A stretch of 64,000 nucleotides of DNA from Desulfocicer sp963675955. GTDB taxonomy: Bacteria; Desulfobacterota; Desulfobacteria; Desulfobacterales; Desulfobacteraceae. The translations under genes and the position numbers were made by a program. The notes beneath the pieces are model-generated. The model was not told the origin of the DNA, searched no databases, and saw only the letters and a program-made list of their open reading frames with translations. The first letter of the stretch is position 1, and each line of letters opens with the position of its first letter. Positions 35,801-50,800 of the stretch are shown here, piece after piece. The DNA is taken from positions 1,659,352-1,723,351 of the forward strand of contig CAXXVR010000009.1 of NCBI GenBank assembly GCA_963675955.2, given 5' to 3'.

Positions 35801-38800
35801 ATTATGATTAAATTTCTTCATTGACTTGTGCAGAAAATCAATATTATGATCCAAAATCTTGAACATGCAAAGTTATTATTACAATTTATATAATTTTTAA
35901 ATTGTTTTAAAAAAAGAACTGTTCTGAAGATTGTAAAACATGTTTAGTAAATTCAAATTCATGCACAAGTTGTTATAAAAGTGGAGTCAAATATTTAGTT
36001 TTTCCTGAAAACAAAGCGTGCTATGAAACTTGCCCATTGGGCACTTATCAGTCAATTTATATTTGCATCAAATAGTGCAGCTCCTATTATTCAACTGGAT
36101 ATTGTAAAACATGTGAAAATTCTACACTCCCTACAATTAGAAATATCCCTTAAGATCCATTTTGCTTAAGTAAAGAAGAATGCATTAATATTGGTTGGAA
36201 AGCCTTTAAATCGAAATGCTATGAAACATGCCCTGAAGGAACAATCCCTGAAAATGATTATTGTACTTTTGAAGATTTTAGTTACCCATGTATTAATGGC
36301 ATTGATGGGATATGTTATGAATGCGATAATAGTTATTGATAATTTTCATAATTTTGTTTAGATTTATTACTTGTGATTGGTGATCCTATTGAAAATTAGC
36401 AATGTGTAAATGAGACTGTTTGTTAAAGTGCATCATATTATCAATATTGAAATAATTGTTATTAAGAATGCTTTGCTGGATCTTATGAAAACATTTCTTC
36501 GTGTAAATTTTGCTTTCCACCTTGTTCTAATTTAATAACGTTACCAATTGACAAAATTAATTCTGAAAATTCAAAGACAAATCATTACTTGTGATTCCCA
36601 TCTATTTTGAGTTCAACAAGTTTTATTAAAAAGTTATTATTCTAAAAATTATAATTATTAATAATAGCTATGCATTGATCATGACGTTTTCAATAAATAA
36701 GTATTCCGCGAATTCCATATAAATTGTCGCAATATCATAAAATAGTAATGAAGTTATCTCAAAACTTTCCTTAAGCTTTCATACTGTAGATAATAAAAAT
36801 ATTCTTTAGTTTTTCACTACCAAAACTGATTATCTGTATTAAGAAATTTCTATTGGTGTCAAATACTAATTCAAGTATATAAATGAATTATATTATGGTA
36901 AATGGAAATCTAAGTCATTACTACTAGATTATGAATCTTAAGAAATTTTGTTTGAAAGCTACTTTGAAATAGAAAACTATGCAGTATACCTCCAAGAACT
37001 TTATAATTTTACTTTATAGATTAAAAATGATTAGTAATTTTATTTTTTTAATATTAATTTCATAAAGTGATTTAGAAGGAGAATTCGAATTGTGGTTTTA
37101 TGATGCAAAAATTATATTAAATAAAAAAATTGAAGAAGTTATTAATAATATATGTGGATATGGCTTATATTATGATTATGACTAACTAAACTGTTAAGTA
37201 ACAGACATTTTAGAATATTAAAAATTATTAGACATGCAACGAAAATTGCTTAGAATGTGATGGTCCAAGTGAATTTGATTGTTTGGCTTGTAAATTGCCT
37301 TTGTATTATTCTATGTTAAATAAAACTTGCAAGCCCTTCCAAGTAAGTGCTACTGAATGTGCAGTAAGTGGAAACACCTTTTATCCAAATTGTGCTTATT
37401 AATGAAATTCAATCTGCTATCACTGTTTCTAATACTATAAATTGTTTACAAAAAGCTTAACATGCTAAAACATTCTTAATAATTTTCTATTTAATAATTT
37501 TCTATATGAAACTTGCCCAGGAGGAACAATATAAATCAATACATATAGCTGTAGATAAAGCTACTCGCATAAATAAATAATTTTTTTGAAAGATTAGTTG
37601 ATATCTCGATCAATAATTTTAAATTAAACATAAAATTTACAGAGTTTCAAGATTCCTCATCTTCCATTATTTTAGTAATTTTATTTTAATGATTAATTAT
37701 TTTCCAGAATTGGATTCATTATAGAATTTGAATTATTTTCATTTTCACAAGAAGACTAATATTATATTACAAGCTTTTTCTAAAACTATCCAGATATAAA
37801 ATCACTGTATTTTGCAATTGAAGAAAAAAATATTTCAGGATAATGCACTGTGGCTGTTTTCATTTACGATGAATTACAATAATTAGTATCTATTTTAAGG
37901 GTAAATGCTCAAATTTAGACAGTCTATTAAATCGCTATAAATCTAAACTATTTAACTTTTACTGGAAACATCAATATCTTATAAAATAAATAATCGATTG
38001 GGAGTATTTAATATGATTTGGAATACTTTGGCTAGCGTGCAATAACAGATATCACTAATGTAACATTTCATTATGGAGGATTGAAGTTAATAAAATTTAA
38101 ATTTATATTTATAAAGCGCAAAGTACTCATTTGGAGGAATAATTCATCTAGTCAAGTTTTATTATAATATTTAAGATTTGGATATTAATACTTAACTCTG
38201 TGACTTTTATTAATTTTTTAATTCAAATTCCTAAACTTGTGAAGTAATGCTTATTATTAAACTTATTTTTGCTAAGTAATGCTATGATACTTGTGACACT
38301 TGTTTTGGGCCTAATGAAAATCAATGTCTCTCATGCAAATCAACCTATTATTACAATTATTTAGCTTACAAATGTGTATAATCGGATGAAAATGGACTTA
38401 ATGAAACTATTACTTCTGATTATTGTCTCACAGTTATTGGTGATTAATGCTTAAAGTGTGAAAGTTAAATTTTATAGTTTATTGAAATATGCTAATAGGT
38501 AATTATTACCTTATTATAGATTCTTTGCAGCATGATTAGTAATGTATAAGCTAGGTAAAATGTACTGAACTAAATTATTTTTATTATTAAACATTCTGCT
38601 TTGAATCTTGTCCTGTCAACACTCTTCCAAATGGTAATGAATGCAGTGATTCAAAAACAGCAGACTTTTTTGAAGTGATTAAATATTTAACATATTTAGA
38701 AGAAGCTGAAAATTTGTTATGAACGAAAGATTCATTTAATTCTTAAAATAAATCTTATAAGTAATAATTTTTTTATTATAATTGCTAGATTGACTTTCAC

Positions 38801-41800
38801 CCTTTAACTTAAATTATTAATTCATCAACAGGATTCTGAAACTAATTATTCAATTTATGAGATAAAAAGCAATGACATATAAATAACAGAAGTCATAATG
38901 TTTTATTAAAATAGTCTTTGGTAATTGGAATTTTCTATTTTTGATTCTTTAAATGAAAAAAAAGTGATTATGATAGCTCCCATAAAATTAAAAAATGAAA
39001 TGATAATAATTTTTGGGCATGATTTAATTTTTAGTCTTGGAAGTGTTAGCATATTTAATTTTGAAACAAAAGAATTAATTTAAACATAATCTTACGAAAT
39101 TAAAATTTCTATGGATTATTATACAAATATAGTAGTAACCCTTGGAAAATAGTATAAATTCATTCAAAAATTTATTTAAATATTTTAATTTAGAACATTT
39201 AATAGTGTTTATGGATTATTTAAAAGTTCTAAATTCTTTTTCTAAAAAGCTTTAATATCATTGGAAGATTAATTTAAAATAATTTGCAAGGATTCATAAT
39301 ATTATAATTCCATTGATTGTGTTTGCGCTGTTATATTTAATTGTTAATTTTACACAATTATTTTTAGCCATGTGCAACAGAATGTGATACATGCTACGGC
39401 CCTACTTCTTCAAATTGCTATTCATGTAACAACCTGAAATTTTATAGTCTGGCTACCTCTTGTGTAGATACTTGCCCGACCTCAGACGAAAACGTTCGCT
39501 ATTGCAAAGATGTTTGCTTTTTTATGGTAGATTCCTAATGCAAAATATGTATTAATGGTTGTTTATAATTTTAAAATTAATTGAAAATTTAGGGAAGCCA
39601 TCACATGAAACTGTTGATAATTTTTGTATGGAGAGTGGTGGGGGGACCTTTTATTTGTAAGATGATGATTACTGGGTGAAGAAATGTTATATTGGTTATG
39701 AAATTTCTGGAGAAAATTGCATTGCTTCAAATTTAAGATCAAATTTTGTGGAACTTATTTAAGATTCTTTATTTTTGGTAGATAATTTCAAGACGTATAA
39801 TTGGACAAGCACTAGCTTTCCATTATAAGCTTATTCTGACAAATAATTTTAGTAAAATTTTGTATTAAAAATAATAATATATTCTTTAGTTTATCGATTT
39901 CATATAAATTATATTTGATTTAAATAACTGAGACTGAAAGTAAACCAAAAACCTAAATAATTCGATTGACAAAGGATTTGAATTTTGATATTACTGCCAT
40001 GTCATAGCTATTAAATATTTATGCTACTAAATTAAATGATAATGACAACTGCTATAATTTGAATATTTAAATAACAAATCAATTAGAAGAAAAAATAAGT
40101 ACTATCTTGAATATTGGGCAACAATATTTTGTTTACCATCAAATTGATTATGGCTATAAGAAGATTTAAACATTTATTTTTAATGAAAATTATAAACTAA
40201 TATTCTAGAAATCTATTACGATCTTAGAATAAATCAATTATTTTACAAAAGATTTATCAGTCCTTATGGTTAGCATTGATAAAACGTTATTATATTCCAT
40301 TTTTATTAACTTTTGTTACAGATCGAGCTTTCCTTATTTGCCTTTTAATGGCACATTATCATTAAAAGTTTACCATGAACTAAAATTATAAACAATAGAT
40401 GAAATACGAGCTATATTTGGGGAAGTTGGGAAATATATTGATTCATCTGGCGAAAGCTAAGTATTTTGTTTTAATTAAATAACTTCTAAAGGTTTGTTCA
40501 AGTGACTGTGAAACGTGTTTCGGTTCTTCATCTACTTAATGCATGTCTTGTGTTTCTGGCTCAGTAAAACCTTTATTAGATATAATCCACCATACATGTG
40601 TTGATACTTGTCCTGAAGGATCTACTTTAAATTCGTATGTTTGTTAGTCTAATTGTGCATTTTTTTCTGATGAAGATGATATTTGTTTGGATTGTTTGAA
40701 CCAAATTTCTCCTGTTGGAGATAAATCTATTTATTAAAATAATTTTTGCATGTAGGATTCCTCGGTTTGCAATGCATTAGGTTGGAATATTTTTAATAAT
40801 TATTGCTACGAAACATGTCCAATTGGAACAATCATTGATTCCAATTTTTGTGTAATTTCCCCAATTTCTAAAACTTAAGTTGTTTAATTACAACCTTATT
40901 CTGATTGGTATAATGAGGATAAATCTTTTACATTTTCTGACGATACAGATTTTTAGAAAAAATCATTTCTTTTGAAATTTTAAATAATCTATGGAGAACC
41001 AAATCAAAGTTGGAAATTATTTGCATTTAATCATTCTAATGATATAATTTAAATTCAAGCATCTTGTGTTTAAAATGAATAAGGTTATTCACTCTCTTTA
41101 AAACTCCCTTCTGATGCTGGAGATTTGATTTTTACTTTTTGCTACATTAAGAAAAAAGAAACATACTATTTAATTTCATCTATGAATTTCAATTCTAAAT
41201 AAGGAAAGATTTATTTATTTGATTCTTCATTTACTTTAATTTCTTCATATAATTATTAATTATATAATCCTTCTTAAAGTTTATTGACTAATTGCAGCAT
41301 CGTTATTGGAAAGTTCATTATTTTTATTTTTAATCAATCTTAGGGTAACTTATCCATCCTCTTCAGATATGTCTTTTAATGGCATGCTGCTTGATTATCG
41401 CTTTTACTGGCACTATTTTGATCAAGAGAAAGAAGCTCAAGCAATTTTGTGTGATTTGGGATAATATTTAGATTATACTAGCCAACTTTGTTTGGTTATT
41501 AATATATTAATCATCTATTAATAATACTAAAATAGAATTGTCATTCAGATTGCGAAACATGCTTTGGTGGACTAGAAAATAACTGTTTTTCCTGCAAAAC
41601 TTCCTCCTCAAAATCCTAATTTGACTATTATAGTTCTTCATGCATTGATCAAACTAATTGTCCCTTTGGTATGACTCAAGAAACTAATAATTGCAATGGA
41701 AACTTTGAACTTTCAAATTAAGCTGAAAAAATTATTACACGATGCATTGATGGTATTTAATCGTTTTAATAATTTTATTGCAAAGGATTTTTACAACTAG

Positions 41801-44800
41801 TAAATGGATCTTCGACAGAAAAATATTATTGTGTTACTTAAGTATCTTGTTCTGCTTTATCATGAAATTTTTACTCGCCATAAAATTGAATTAATTTTTG
41901 TTTTGAAGACTGTCCTTTATCGATGTACTCTTCTGGAACTTAGTGCATGGCTTGCTCTCCTCCATGCTCTAATATACTTATTCTTATTGATCATCCTATT
42001 AGCTTAAAAGAAATTGATAATTATGACAGTAAAGATATTTAGAGTAATTTATAATATCCCCTTCAAGCGTATTATAATTTCAATTATTTATATAATTTAG
42101 ATTGACTTTTTATTTATCTTTTTCTTTTACATCTACAGGGACCTTTTTCTCGTTATTTGATGGCAATGATGAAAAATTACTTTGGATAAATTAGGACTAC
42201 GCTAATAAGGTGATAGAATTATACAAATAAACATTATCTGGAACTTCAATAAATTTAATTTACTCATCATTATTAAGATAAGGTTATAAATATACTTTTA
42301 TTGTAAGTATGAATTTTGTGGATAACATTTTAGAAGCTTAAATCATTCAAGAATTTGATGATATAATTATTGGAAGTACTTTATCAACTCTAGATGGAAT
42401 AGGAAATATTTTTAGTAAAGAATATTATTGGTATCTTGGAAATGCATCAAGTATTGAAATTTACAAAGCTTATTTATTTACTGAATAATTTGATATTTCA
42501 TTATATGACAGATTGTATAAATGCCGTTTAAATTAGTTTTATGATAAATCTTCATCTTCTTGCTTATAATGTGCTAGTGGATGTTCTTCATGCTTTGGAT
42601 CAAGTATAACAGAATGTAATTCCTGTGATAGATCCAGTTCAACTCCTTTATTTGTGCCACATCAAAATACTTGTGTTGCAAGCGGATCATGTCCAAATGG
42701 CACAATAGAATAAAGTTTGATTTGTTATGATTAATGTGAGAATTTTTATAATGGAATTTGTACGAAATGTTCTGTTGGCTAGTTATAAATGATTTCTGAA
42801 AATGTAAATGGATATTTTTGTGTAAATGAGAGTACATGTGCAAGCTTAGAAAAATTAATATTTGAAAATTAGTGTTTAGATAAATGCTCTATAAGCACAA
42901 AAATTAATGGAAATTACTGTGTTCCATCCTCAAGTTCTGCCCAATGTTCAGCTTATCTTAATCTCATTTATCAGCCAAATTATTTTTTAGTAGATGAATC
43001 AAAGCAAGAATTTAATTTTAATGTACACCCTATATTTTAATCAATTAGTTATCCAATTACAACGTAAATTTTATACACTATATTATTTTTTTCAAGGATG
43101 GAAATATATTTTAATTTTAAAGTAGCTTTGCACTTTCCAACTTCAGTAACAGCAAATTTATCCTTATTTCAGTTCATCAAAGAGGATGTAGTTATTCTAG
43201 ATATTTATCTTGCTGTCCATACTACTAGTGAAAATCTTTACAACATCTTTTTTGGGCCAACAATTTCAGTTGAATTAGAAAAACAAACAGAATATCATAT
43301 ATTAATTACATTTGAATCCTTTAATTGTGCTTATTATATCTACACTGCAAGCTATTCATTAAAATATTCTGGCTAATTTAATGCATCAATTGAAGTTTCT
43401 TGGTAAAATAATTTAACGATGCTTTTTGGCTAAAGGTTTCTTTAAATAAATCATTTCTCTAACTTTTTTAGTGGAACTTTACCTTCATTTAGAGGGGAAA
43501 TATATGATATAAAAGTCTGGAGTAATATTAAGTTCTAAACATTCGATAATAAGAAGGCAGCCTCATTTTGTTCTGAGGGTGAATACCTTGATTCTTTTTT
43601 ATCTTGCTAGCCATGCAATTCTAATTGCTAGACATGTTATGGCCCATCTGACTAAAACTGCACTTCTTGCAATTAAAATGAAAAATATTTTTTGAGAAAT
43701 CTTTGTTTGGATGAATGTCCTGACAATTATTCATATAGTTTAGGTGGAGCGTGCTCATATGCATATGACTAAGAAGATAGTATTTGTTTAGAAGGTAATC
43801 TTGAGATTTATTAATTTTATGAAGGTTTTAGTTCAACAGAAACTACTTAAAAATGCTTATTGAATCCAATTGCATCTTGTAGATCCTGCACAGATAATGG
43901 TTATTATTGTTAAGCTTGCTAATCACCTTTATTTTTGAGTGACGATTAAGAATGTTTAACTGAATGTAAAGAAGGTTAAAAAATATGAAAAAAAGTCTAT
44001 ATTTTCTTTAAAAAGGATTTAGTGCGAGTTCTGATAATAAATGCTGAATGAAGATTGCTAATTGCAGTATTTGTGCAATTGAAGGGGCTCCTTGCATTTA
44101 ATGTAATGAAGGAAAATATCTTGCATAATAAGGACTCTTATGCTAAGATTCTTGTTCTGAAGGTTTTATTCAATTGAAATAGTAATTTAATAGATGAATG
44201 TTATTTTGGTAGTAATACTTGTTCGTAGACAAATATTGAGTTTTGTAGTGAATGTCTTAGTGATGCAACAGTTTGTTCGAAATGCAAGGATTCAAAAAAG
44301 CTTTTCAATAATATTTGTTAAGATGAATGTGGAGAAACTTATTGTTCTTCTGAAGGAATCTGTGTTGAAACCACTATTGCAAATTGTATAGAATGTAATT
44401 CAGATGGTGCAATATGCTTAAAATGTGTGGCAGATTAATTCTTGTCTGAAAATGAATGTGTAGACTAATGTGAGGAGACTCAGTGCTATACTGCTGCTAA
44501 CTTTAAATGTGTAACAACAACTCTTGAAAACTGTCAAGTCTGCGAAGAAGATGGAGCAACTTGTATTAAATGCAATACTGATTTTCAGTTATAGGGAACG
44601 GATTAATGTTTAAATTAATGTTTAGAAGGTTGAATTGTGAACTTTATAAAATATATTAGGATATTGTAGTTCGCCAGATAACATATGCATTGAAAGTTAA
44701 ATAAGAAATTGCTTTAGCTGTTTTGATGGTGGCTTTCCTTGTTAAAAATGTATTGAAAATTATTATTTATTTGAAAATGGCAATTACTGTAATTTAACTT

Positions 44801-47800
44801 GCAAACTAGGTAAAACAAATAAAATTTATAAATTTTTAGGATATTGCAAAGATGAATTGTTTAATTGTCTAAAAAATAGCATTGAGCATTGCAAGAAATG
44901 TAACTCTGGATCTTGCTTAGAATGCGATCTACCATATTTTCCAAATGCTAATAATGATGAATGTGTGAAAGAATGTGAAATTGGTTTATATTCTTATGAT
45001 TGATTTTAAATTTAAGGCTATTGTGGAGGAGCAAAGCAAAAATGTATTGAAAATGTGATTGCTGGATGCAAATATTGTGATGAAGCAGGATAACCTTGTA
45101 CAGGATGCTTGGATAATTTATATTTAAGTCTTGATAAATTGGAATGTCTTGAGTTATGTCCAAATAGTTAAATACTTTTTAATTTTTATTAAACTTAGAA
45201 CAATGTGGATTTGAGTTTCAATGCATTGAAACACCAATCTTAAATTGCAAATAATGTGAAAATAATGGCTTGGAATGTAAATCTTGTTGGGATGATTTTT
45301 TACTTGATCCGAAATAAATAATGTGCCTTGTTGAGTGTTTAGAAGGTTAAAATTTGAAAATAATAATAATAATTAGGAATGTGTTAATAGCCTGATAGAA
45401 GTTGCTGTGAAACATTCAAATTAGGGTCATTATGCAAATTATGTAATTATGGAGGCGAAATATGCTATTAATGTGCTGATAATTATTACCTTTAAATTGA
45501 TTAAATTTCATGTTAATAGTAATGTCCAGATAGTTTAAAATTACTTCTATTCATTTATATTATTAGATTAATGTTATAATGAAGTGAGAGTTTGCTAATA
45601 AACATCAATTATTAATTGCCAAGCGTGTGTGACTGGTGGTTTGTTTTGTTAATTGTGCAAAGAAGGCTTATACCTTTCAGTGAATAAAACTTCTTGTATT
45701 TAAGAGTGTGAGGAAGGAAGTTGTGGAAGTCCAAACTATTTTTGCTATTTGACAGAAATTGAGCATTGTGTTTATTGCAAAGGTGAAGGCACAGTTTGCA
45801 AGCAATGCGAAGATAATTATTATTTATCTTATGATGGCTACTTATGTTCGGAAGAATGTTCAATTGGTAAGCTTTTAAAATATTTTGAATTCTGAATAGA
45901 ATATTGTGGGTAACCAAATTTCATCTGTGAACCCAACTCAATTTCCTTTTGTAAAATGTGCGATTACGATGGAGTTCTTTGTTATGAATGCAATAATAAC
46001 TATTTTTTGGATAAATCTAGTATTCAATGTTTAGAGAAATGTAAAGAAGGTTGCTAAAAAACAGTGTTTTAATTATAATTATTAGATTAATGTGGATAGC
46101 CAGATTATACTTGTATTGAAAATTTGATAGATTTTTGTTCTTATTGCGATTAAGGAGGAGTTAAATGCACAAAATGCTTGGATACTTATTATTTATCTAT
46201 TGAAAAAGTTTAATGCAGTCTAGTTTGCTCAAGTTTTATTTTAAAACAATAAATTGATTTAGATAATTCTTGTGGTTTACCGTCATTTGAGTGTGCAACT
46301 ACTTCAATTAATTACTGCGAATTATGCCAAACCAATAGCTAATGCACAAAATGCTATATTCCTTATTATTTATCAAGTGATTAAACTTAATGTCTTGAAG
46401 TTTGTTAAACTTGTAATTTCTTTTTGAGTTCTATAATACTTTCTAGCATATTGCGGACAAGATAATTATGAATGTTTAATAAATTTAATCTCAAATTGTT
46501 AAAAATGCACAGATGGGGGCGAGATTTGTTATAAATGCTCGGGTTCTCTTGCTTTATCAACAAACAAATAAGTTTGCTCTGAATATTGCGCTTAAGGAAG
46601 TTGCAAACAAACAAACAATGAATGCATAATTACTTTAATTCACAATTGCAACAATTGCTAAGAAGAAGGAACAGTGTGCACAAAATGTGCAAATGGATTT
46701 TTACTAGAAACAAGCAAAGTAGCTTGCTCGTTAGTTTGCTCTGAAGGAACTTGCGCTTAGCCAAATAATGAATGCATAAGAACATTAATAGGAAATTGCC
46801 AGGATTGTGAGTAAAGTGGATTGAAATGCACTGCTTGTGAAAATAATTATTATTTAAGTGAGGATGGGATAACTTGTGCTGCTTGCTCCCCTAGTAAATT
46901 TATAATATAATTAATTAATTTCTTAAGGTTACTGTGGATAGCCAGACTTTACTTGTTTGGCTAATGTAATTGATAACTGCAAAAACTGTAATTTTACGGG
47001 AGTCCCATGCTTTAGCTGCAATGCACATTATTTATTATCCCCTGATAAAAATTAATGTTATTTTGAAAAATGTCCTGAGGGTACATGCATTTCATTATCA
47101 AATCAATGCATTTATACTTAAATAACAAATTGTATTTTCTGTGGAACAACAGCTTTTATTTGTGAGAAATGCTAGGATAATTATTACTTAGATATGGATA
47201 AAATAATGTGTTTAGAAGAATGCCAATAAAACTAATGTGGTTAATCCAATGGATTTTGCATTTTAAATTAAATTGCAAATTGTTTATAATGCAATCTAGG
47301 GGGAATTCCTTGCCAGAAATGTTAGGAAAACTATTATTTATCTTTGACTGGAATGCAATGTTTATTGGCGTGTGCAACTGGTCTATTAAACATTTTTAAA
47401 TCAAATAATTATAGGGACTTGCAAATCGCCAGACTATTAGTGCATAACAAAAATCATTGAAAATTGTGAATTCTGTAACTAATAAGGGAATATTTGCTTA
47501 GGGTGTTCAGATGGATTTATTTTAACAGTCAATAAATTATAGTGTTTAGAATCTTGCCCAATTGGTATTTTTTATTTATAATCTAACTTTCACAAGGATC
47601 TTGCTAATAACCTGATATGACATGCATTTCGAATGAAAACCATATAGCTAATTGTTAGATATGCGATCAAGGTGGAATAATTTGTGAAGAATGTGAGGAG
47701 GGCTTGTATTTAAGTCCATTAGGCAGCAGTTGTACTAGTGAATGTCCTGAGGGTAATTAGAGTTTGTTTATAAATTTATTTAGGATATTGTGGAGCAAAA

Positions 47801-50800
47801 CTTAAATGCATTTAGAATGTTGTTGATAACTGTTTGACATGTAATGATGGAGGATATCCTTGTAATTCCTGTCGAAATAATTTATACTTGGATAATAAAT
47901 AATAAGTTTGTCGGGAAGCTTGCTTAGATGGTAATAATCAAATCAAAATTAAATATTTTAAAGGATTTTGGTAAAATATTGAAAATATGCAATGTGAAAC
48001 TTGTTAGACTACGATGTTTGATTGTAAAACTTGCACAAATAATAAGATCTGTACTGAATGCAAATCAACTTACTTGGCAAGCAACAAAGCAGGGTGTTAT
48101 TTAACATGTTGTTCAGATGAAGGTAATCTTACAAACTATTTAATTATATGATAAAGGAACATGAGCCTCTGAAACACCAATAAAATAATGCATTAAATGC
48201 AACAAATCAATTTTAAATTGTGTTTATTGTTTAAATGATAGTTTTTGCTAAAAATGTGAGGAGAATTATTATTTATCAAATTCGTAAGCTAGTTGCTTAA
48301 TTAATTGCTTAGCTGATTCTGGTACTTACTTATCATTGAATGAAGGGAAATGCAAATTGTGCTCAAAGGAAATTGTGAGATGTTAAAAATGCTTAAATGA
48401 AAATTATTGCTAAAAATGCTCTTCGAATTATTATTTGAATAGCGATAATACTAGATGCCTAGAAAGTTGCTAGGAATAAGTTGGAACATGAACTTCTAAT
48501 AATACAGAAGGAATCACTCAATGCAAATTGTGTTTGGATTCTATCGATAATTGCTAGCTTTGTTCAACTTATTCCTTGTGCACTTAATGCATGTTTGGAT
48601 ACTTTTTAAAAAGTGATGCAAAAGAATGCCTTACTAGTTGTTCTGATGATCCAGGCTAATTATAAATTTTATTAATTATTGAAATTAGATTATGATATAA
48701 TAACGAGTAACCCTTTAGCATGCTCAAAATGTCCAATTGAGGATTGTTTACTTTGCGAAACTGAGACTGTATGTTCCAGATGTGGTTCAAACAAATATCT
48801 AAGCATCACAAGAGTCAAATGTGTCGATTCCTGTGGGGATGAGTTAGGAATGCTTAGCATAGTCTGGCCTCTTAGAAAATGCAATAAATGTTGAAATATT
48901 ATGTAAAATTGCATTCTTTGCCTAACTTCTACTCATTGTACTTCATGTGAAATGGGGTATTATCTTGAACCTGATTTCTCAGGATGTATCAATGAATGCA
49001 ACAATGATGACGGATATTATGTGAAACTTGATAGTGAATTAATGTAATGCGGTTTATGTGGGGATGCCATAGGGAATTGTGCAAAATGTGAGTATAATAG
49101 TGAGTGTTTAGAATGTAAAGATGGTTATGCTTTGAATGCAAAGAAGTAATGTGTTGTAAATTGTGGACAAGGATATTGGGTATTATCAGAACCAGTTAAA
49201 TAATGCATTGAATGTATTGTTTATTGCATTTCTTGTTCAGATAGTGTAGCATGCGATGAATGCCAAGAAGGCTACTATATGACTTCTTAAGAAACATGTG
49301 TGCAAATATGTACACAAAGTTGGACTGATTTATAAAATAGAGAATGTGTTGATTGTAATTAAACATTAGATTATTGCATTGGTTGCCTTAATTCAGAAAT
49401 ATGCCTAGCATGCAGTGATGGATTCTGGGATTATTAAACAAAGAAGTGTGAGGAAGGTTGTGAAACAGGTTATATGGGTAATTTAGCAACTCATATTTGT
49501 ATTTTATGTCTAACATAAATTGATAACTGTAATTAATGTGAATATTGCTTTGAATGCACTGGCTTTATGAAGTGTACTTAATGTATGGATGGATCTATTT
49601 ATAATAGAGAAGAAAATATTTGCGAAATACCTTGTGAAAAAGGAGAATATTATATTGAAAATGCCAGAGGCAATAATGGTTATGGAGGCCAAAATATAGA
49701 GTGTTTTGCATGTTCATTAATATTTGAAAATTGTGAGACTTGTTCTCCTTTAGGTGATAATTGCACTTAATGTTAAAATGGGTATTTATTATCAGAGGAA
49801 AAATAAGCTTGTAATGAATTAATTTGTGCAGACGATGAATGGAAATAGACTGTAATAATGGAATGCATTAAATGTACTGAAACATTAGCATTTTGCACAA
49901 AATGCAGTCATAGTTATGAATGCCAGGCTTGTGGAAATGATAAATATTTAAACCCTTTAATAAAAATATGTAGTGATGATTGCCCAAACTTATATTATAA
50001 AAATGAAGTAGAAAAGGTTTGCGAATTATGTTCAATAGCAATGCCCGGCTGTGTTACTTGCTTATCAAAATCATAATGCTTATAATGTGTTATATTTTAT
50101 TTGGATACTTCTACAGGTGATTGTGTTGAAGAGTGCTCTAGTCCCACTGAAATAATGGATAATGATTCGTATACTTGTTTGAAATGTAATGAACTCTTAA
50201 AGGAGTGCAATGAATGTACAAGTGATGGCTTGGAATGCACAAAATGTTCAGATAATTATCCGTATTTGTTAAGTTCTTTGCTTGGGTGCACTACTAGTTG
50301 CAAGTTGTATGATTTTGGTTTTTTTATTTTATTTTGTAATTTTAAAAACAAGGGACATTCTCTGAAAATGGTAAATGTTTGAAATGCAATTCTAGGTTAG
50401 AGAATTGTATATAATGCGATAGTTCTACGAAATGTAGATAATGTAAATCAAGTTATTTGAATCCAATAAGTTCTACATGCACTGAGAATTGCCCAATTGG
50501 ATATATTCCATACAAAGCAGCCTATGCCTGTCTATCTTGTTCTAATTATTTATTCCACTGTGCAGAATGTGAAACATTGACTAAATGCACCAAATGTGAA
50601 GATAATTATTTTTTGAATAAAATAACTTTTTAATGTGAAGGATGCCATTTAAGTTGTAGCTCATGTTATGAAATTAAAAACAGAAATGCTTGCTATACTT
50701 GTAGTTCTGATCTCTTATTCTTAGATAAAATGGTTAATTAAGAGTATGGCGCTTGTGTGTAAGCGCTTGAATGCTCTAGTGGAAAAAGTAAATTATTATG

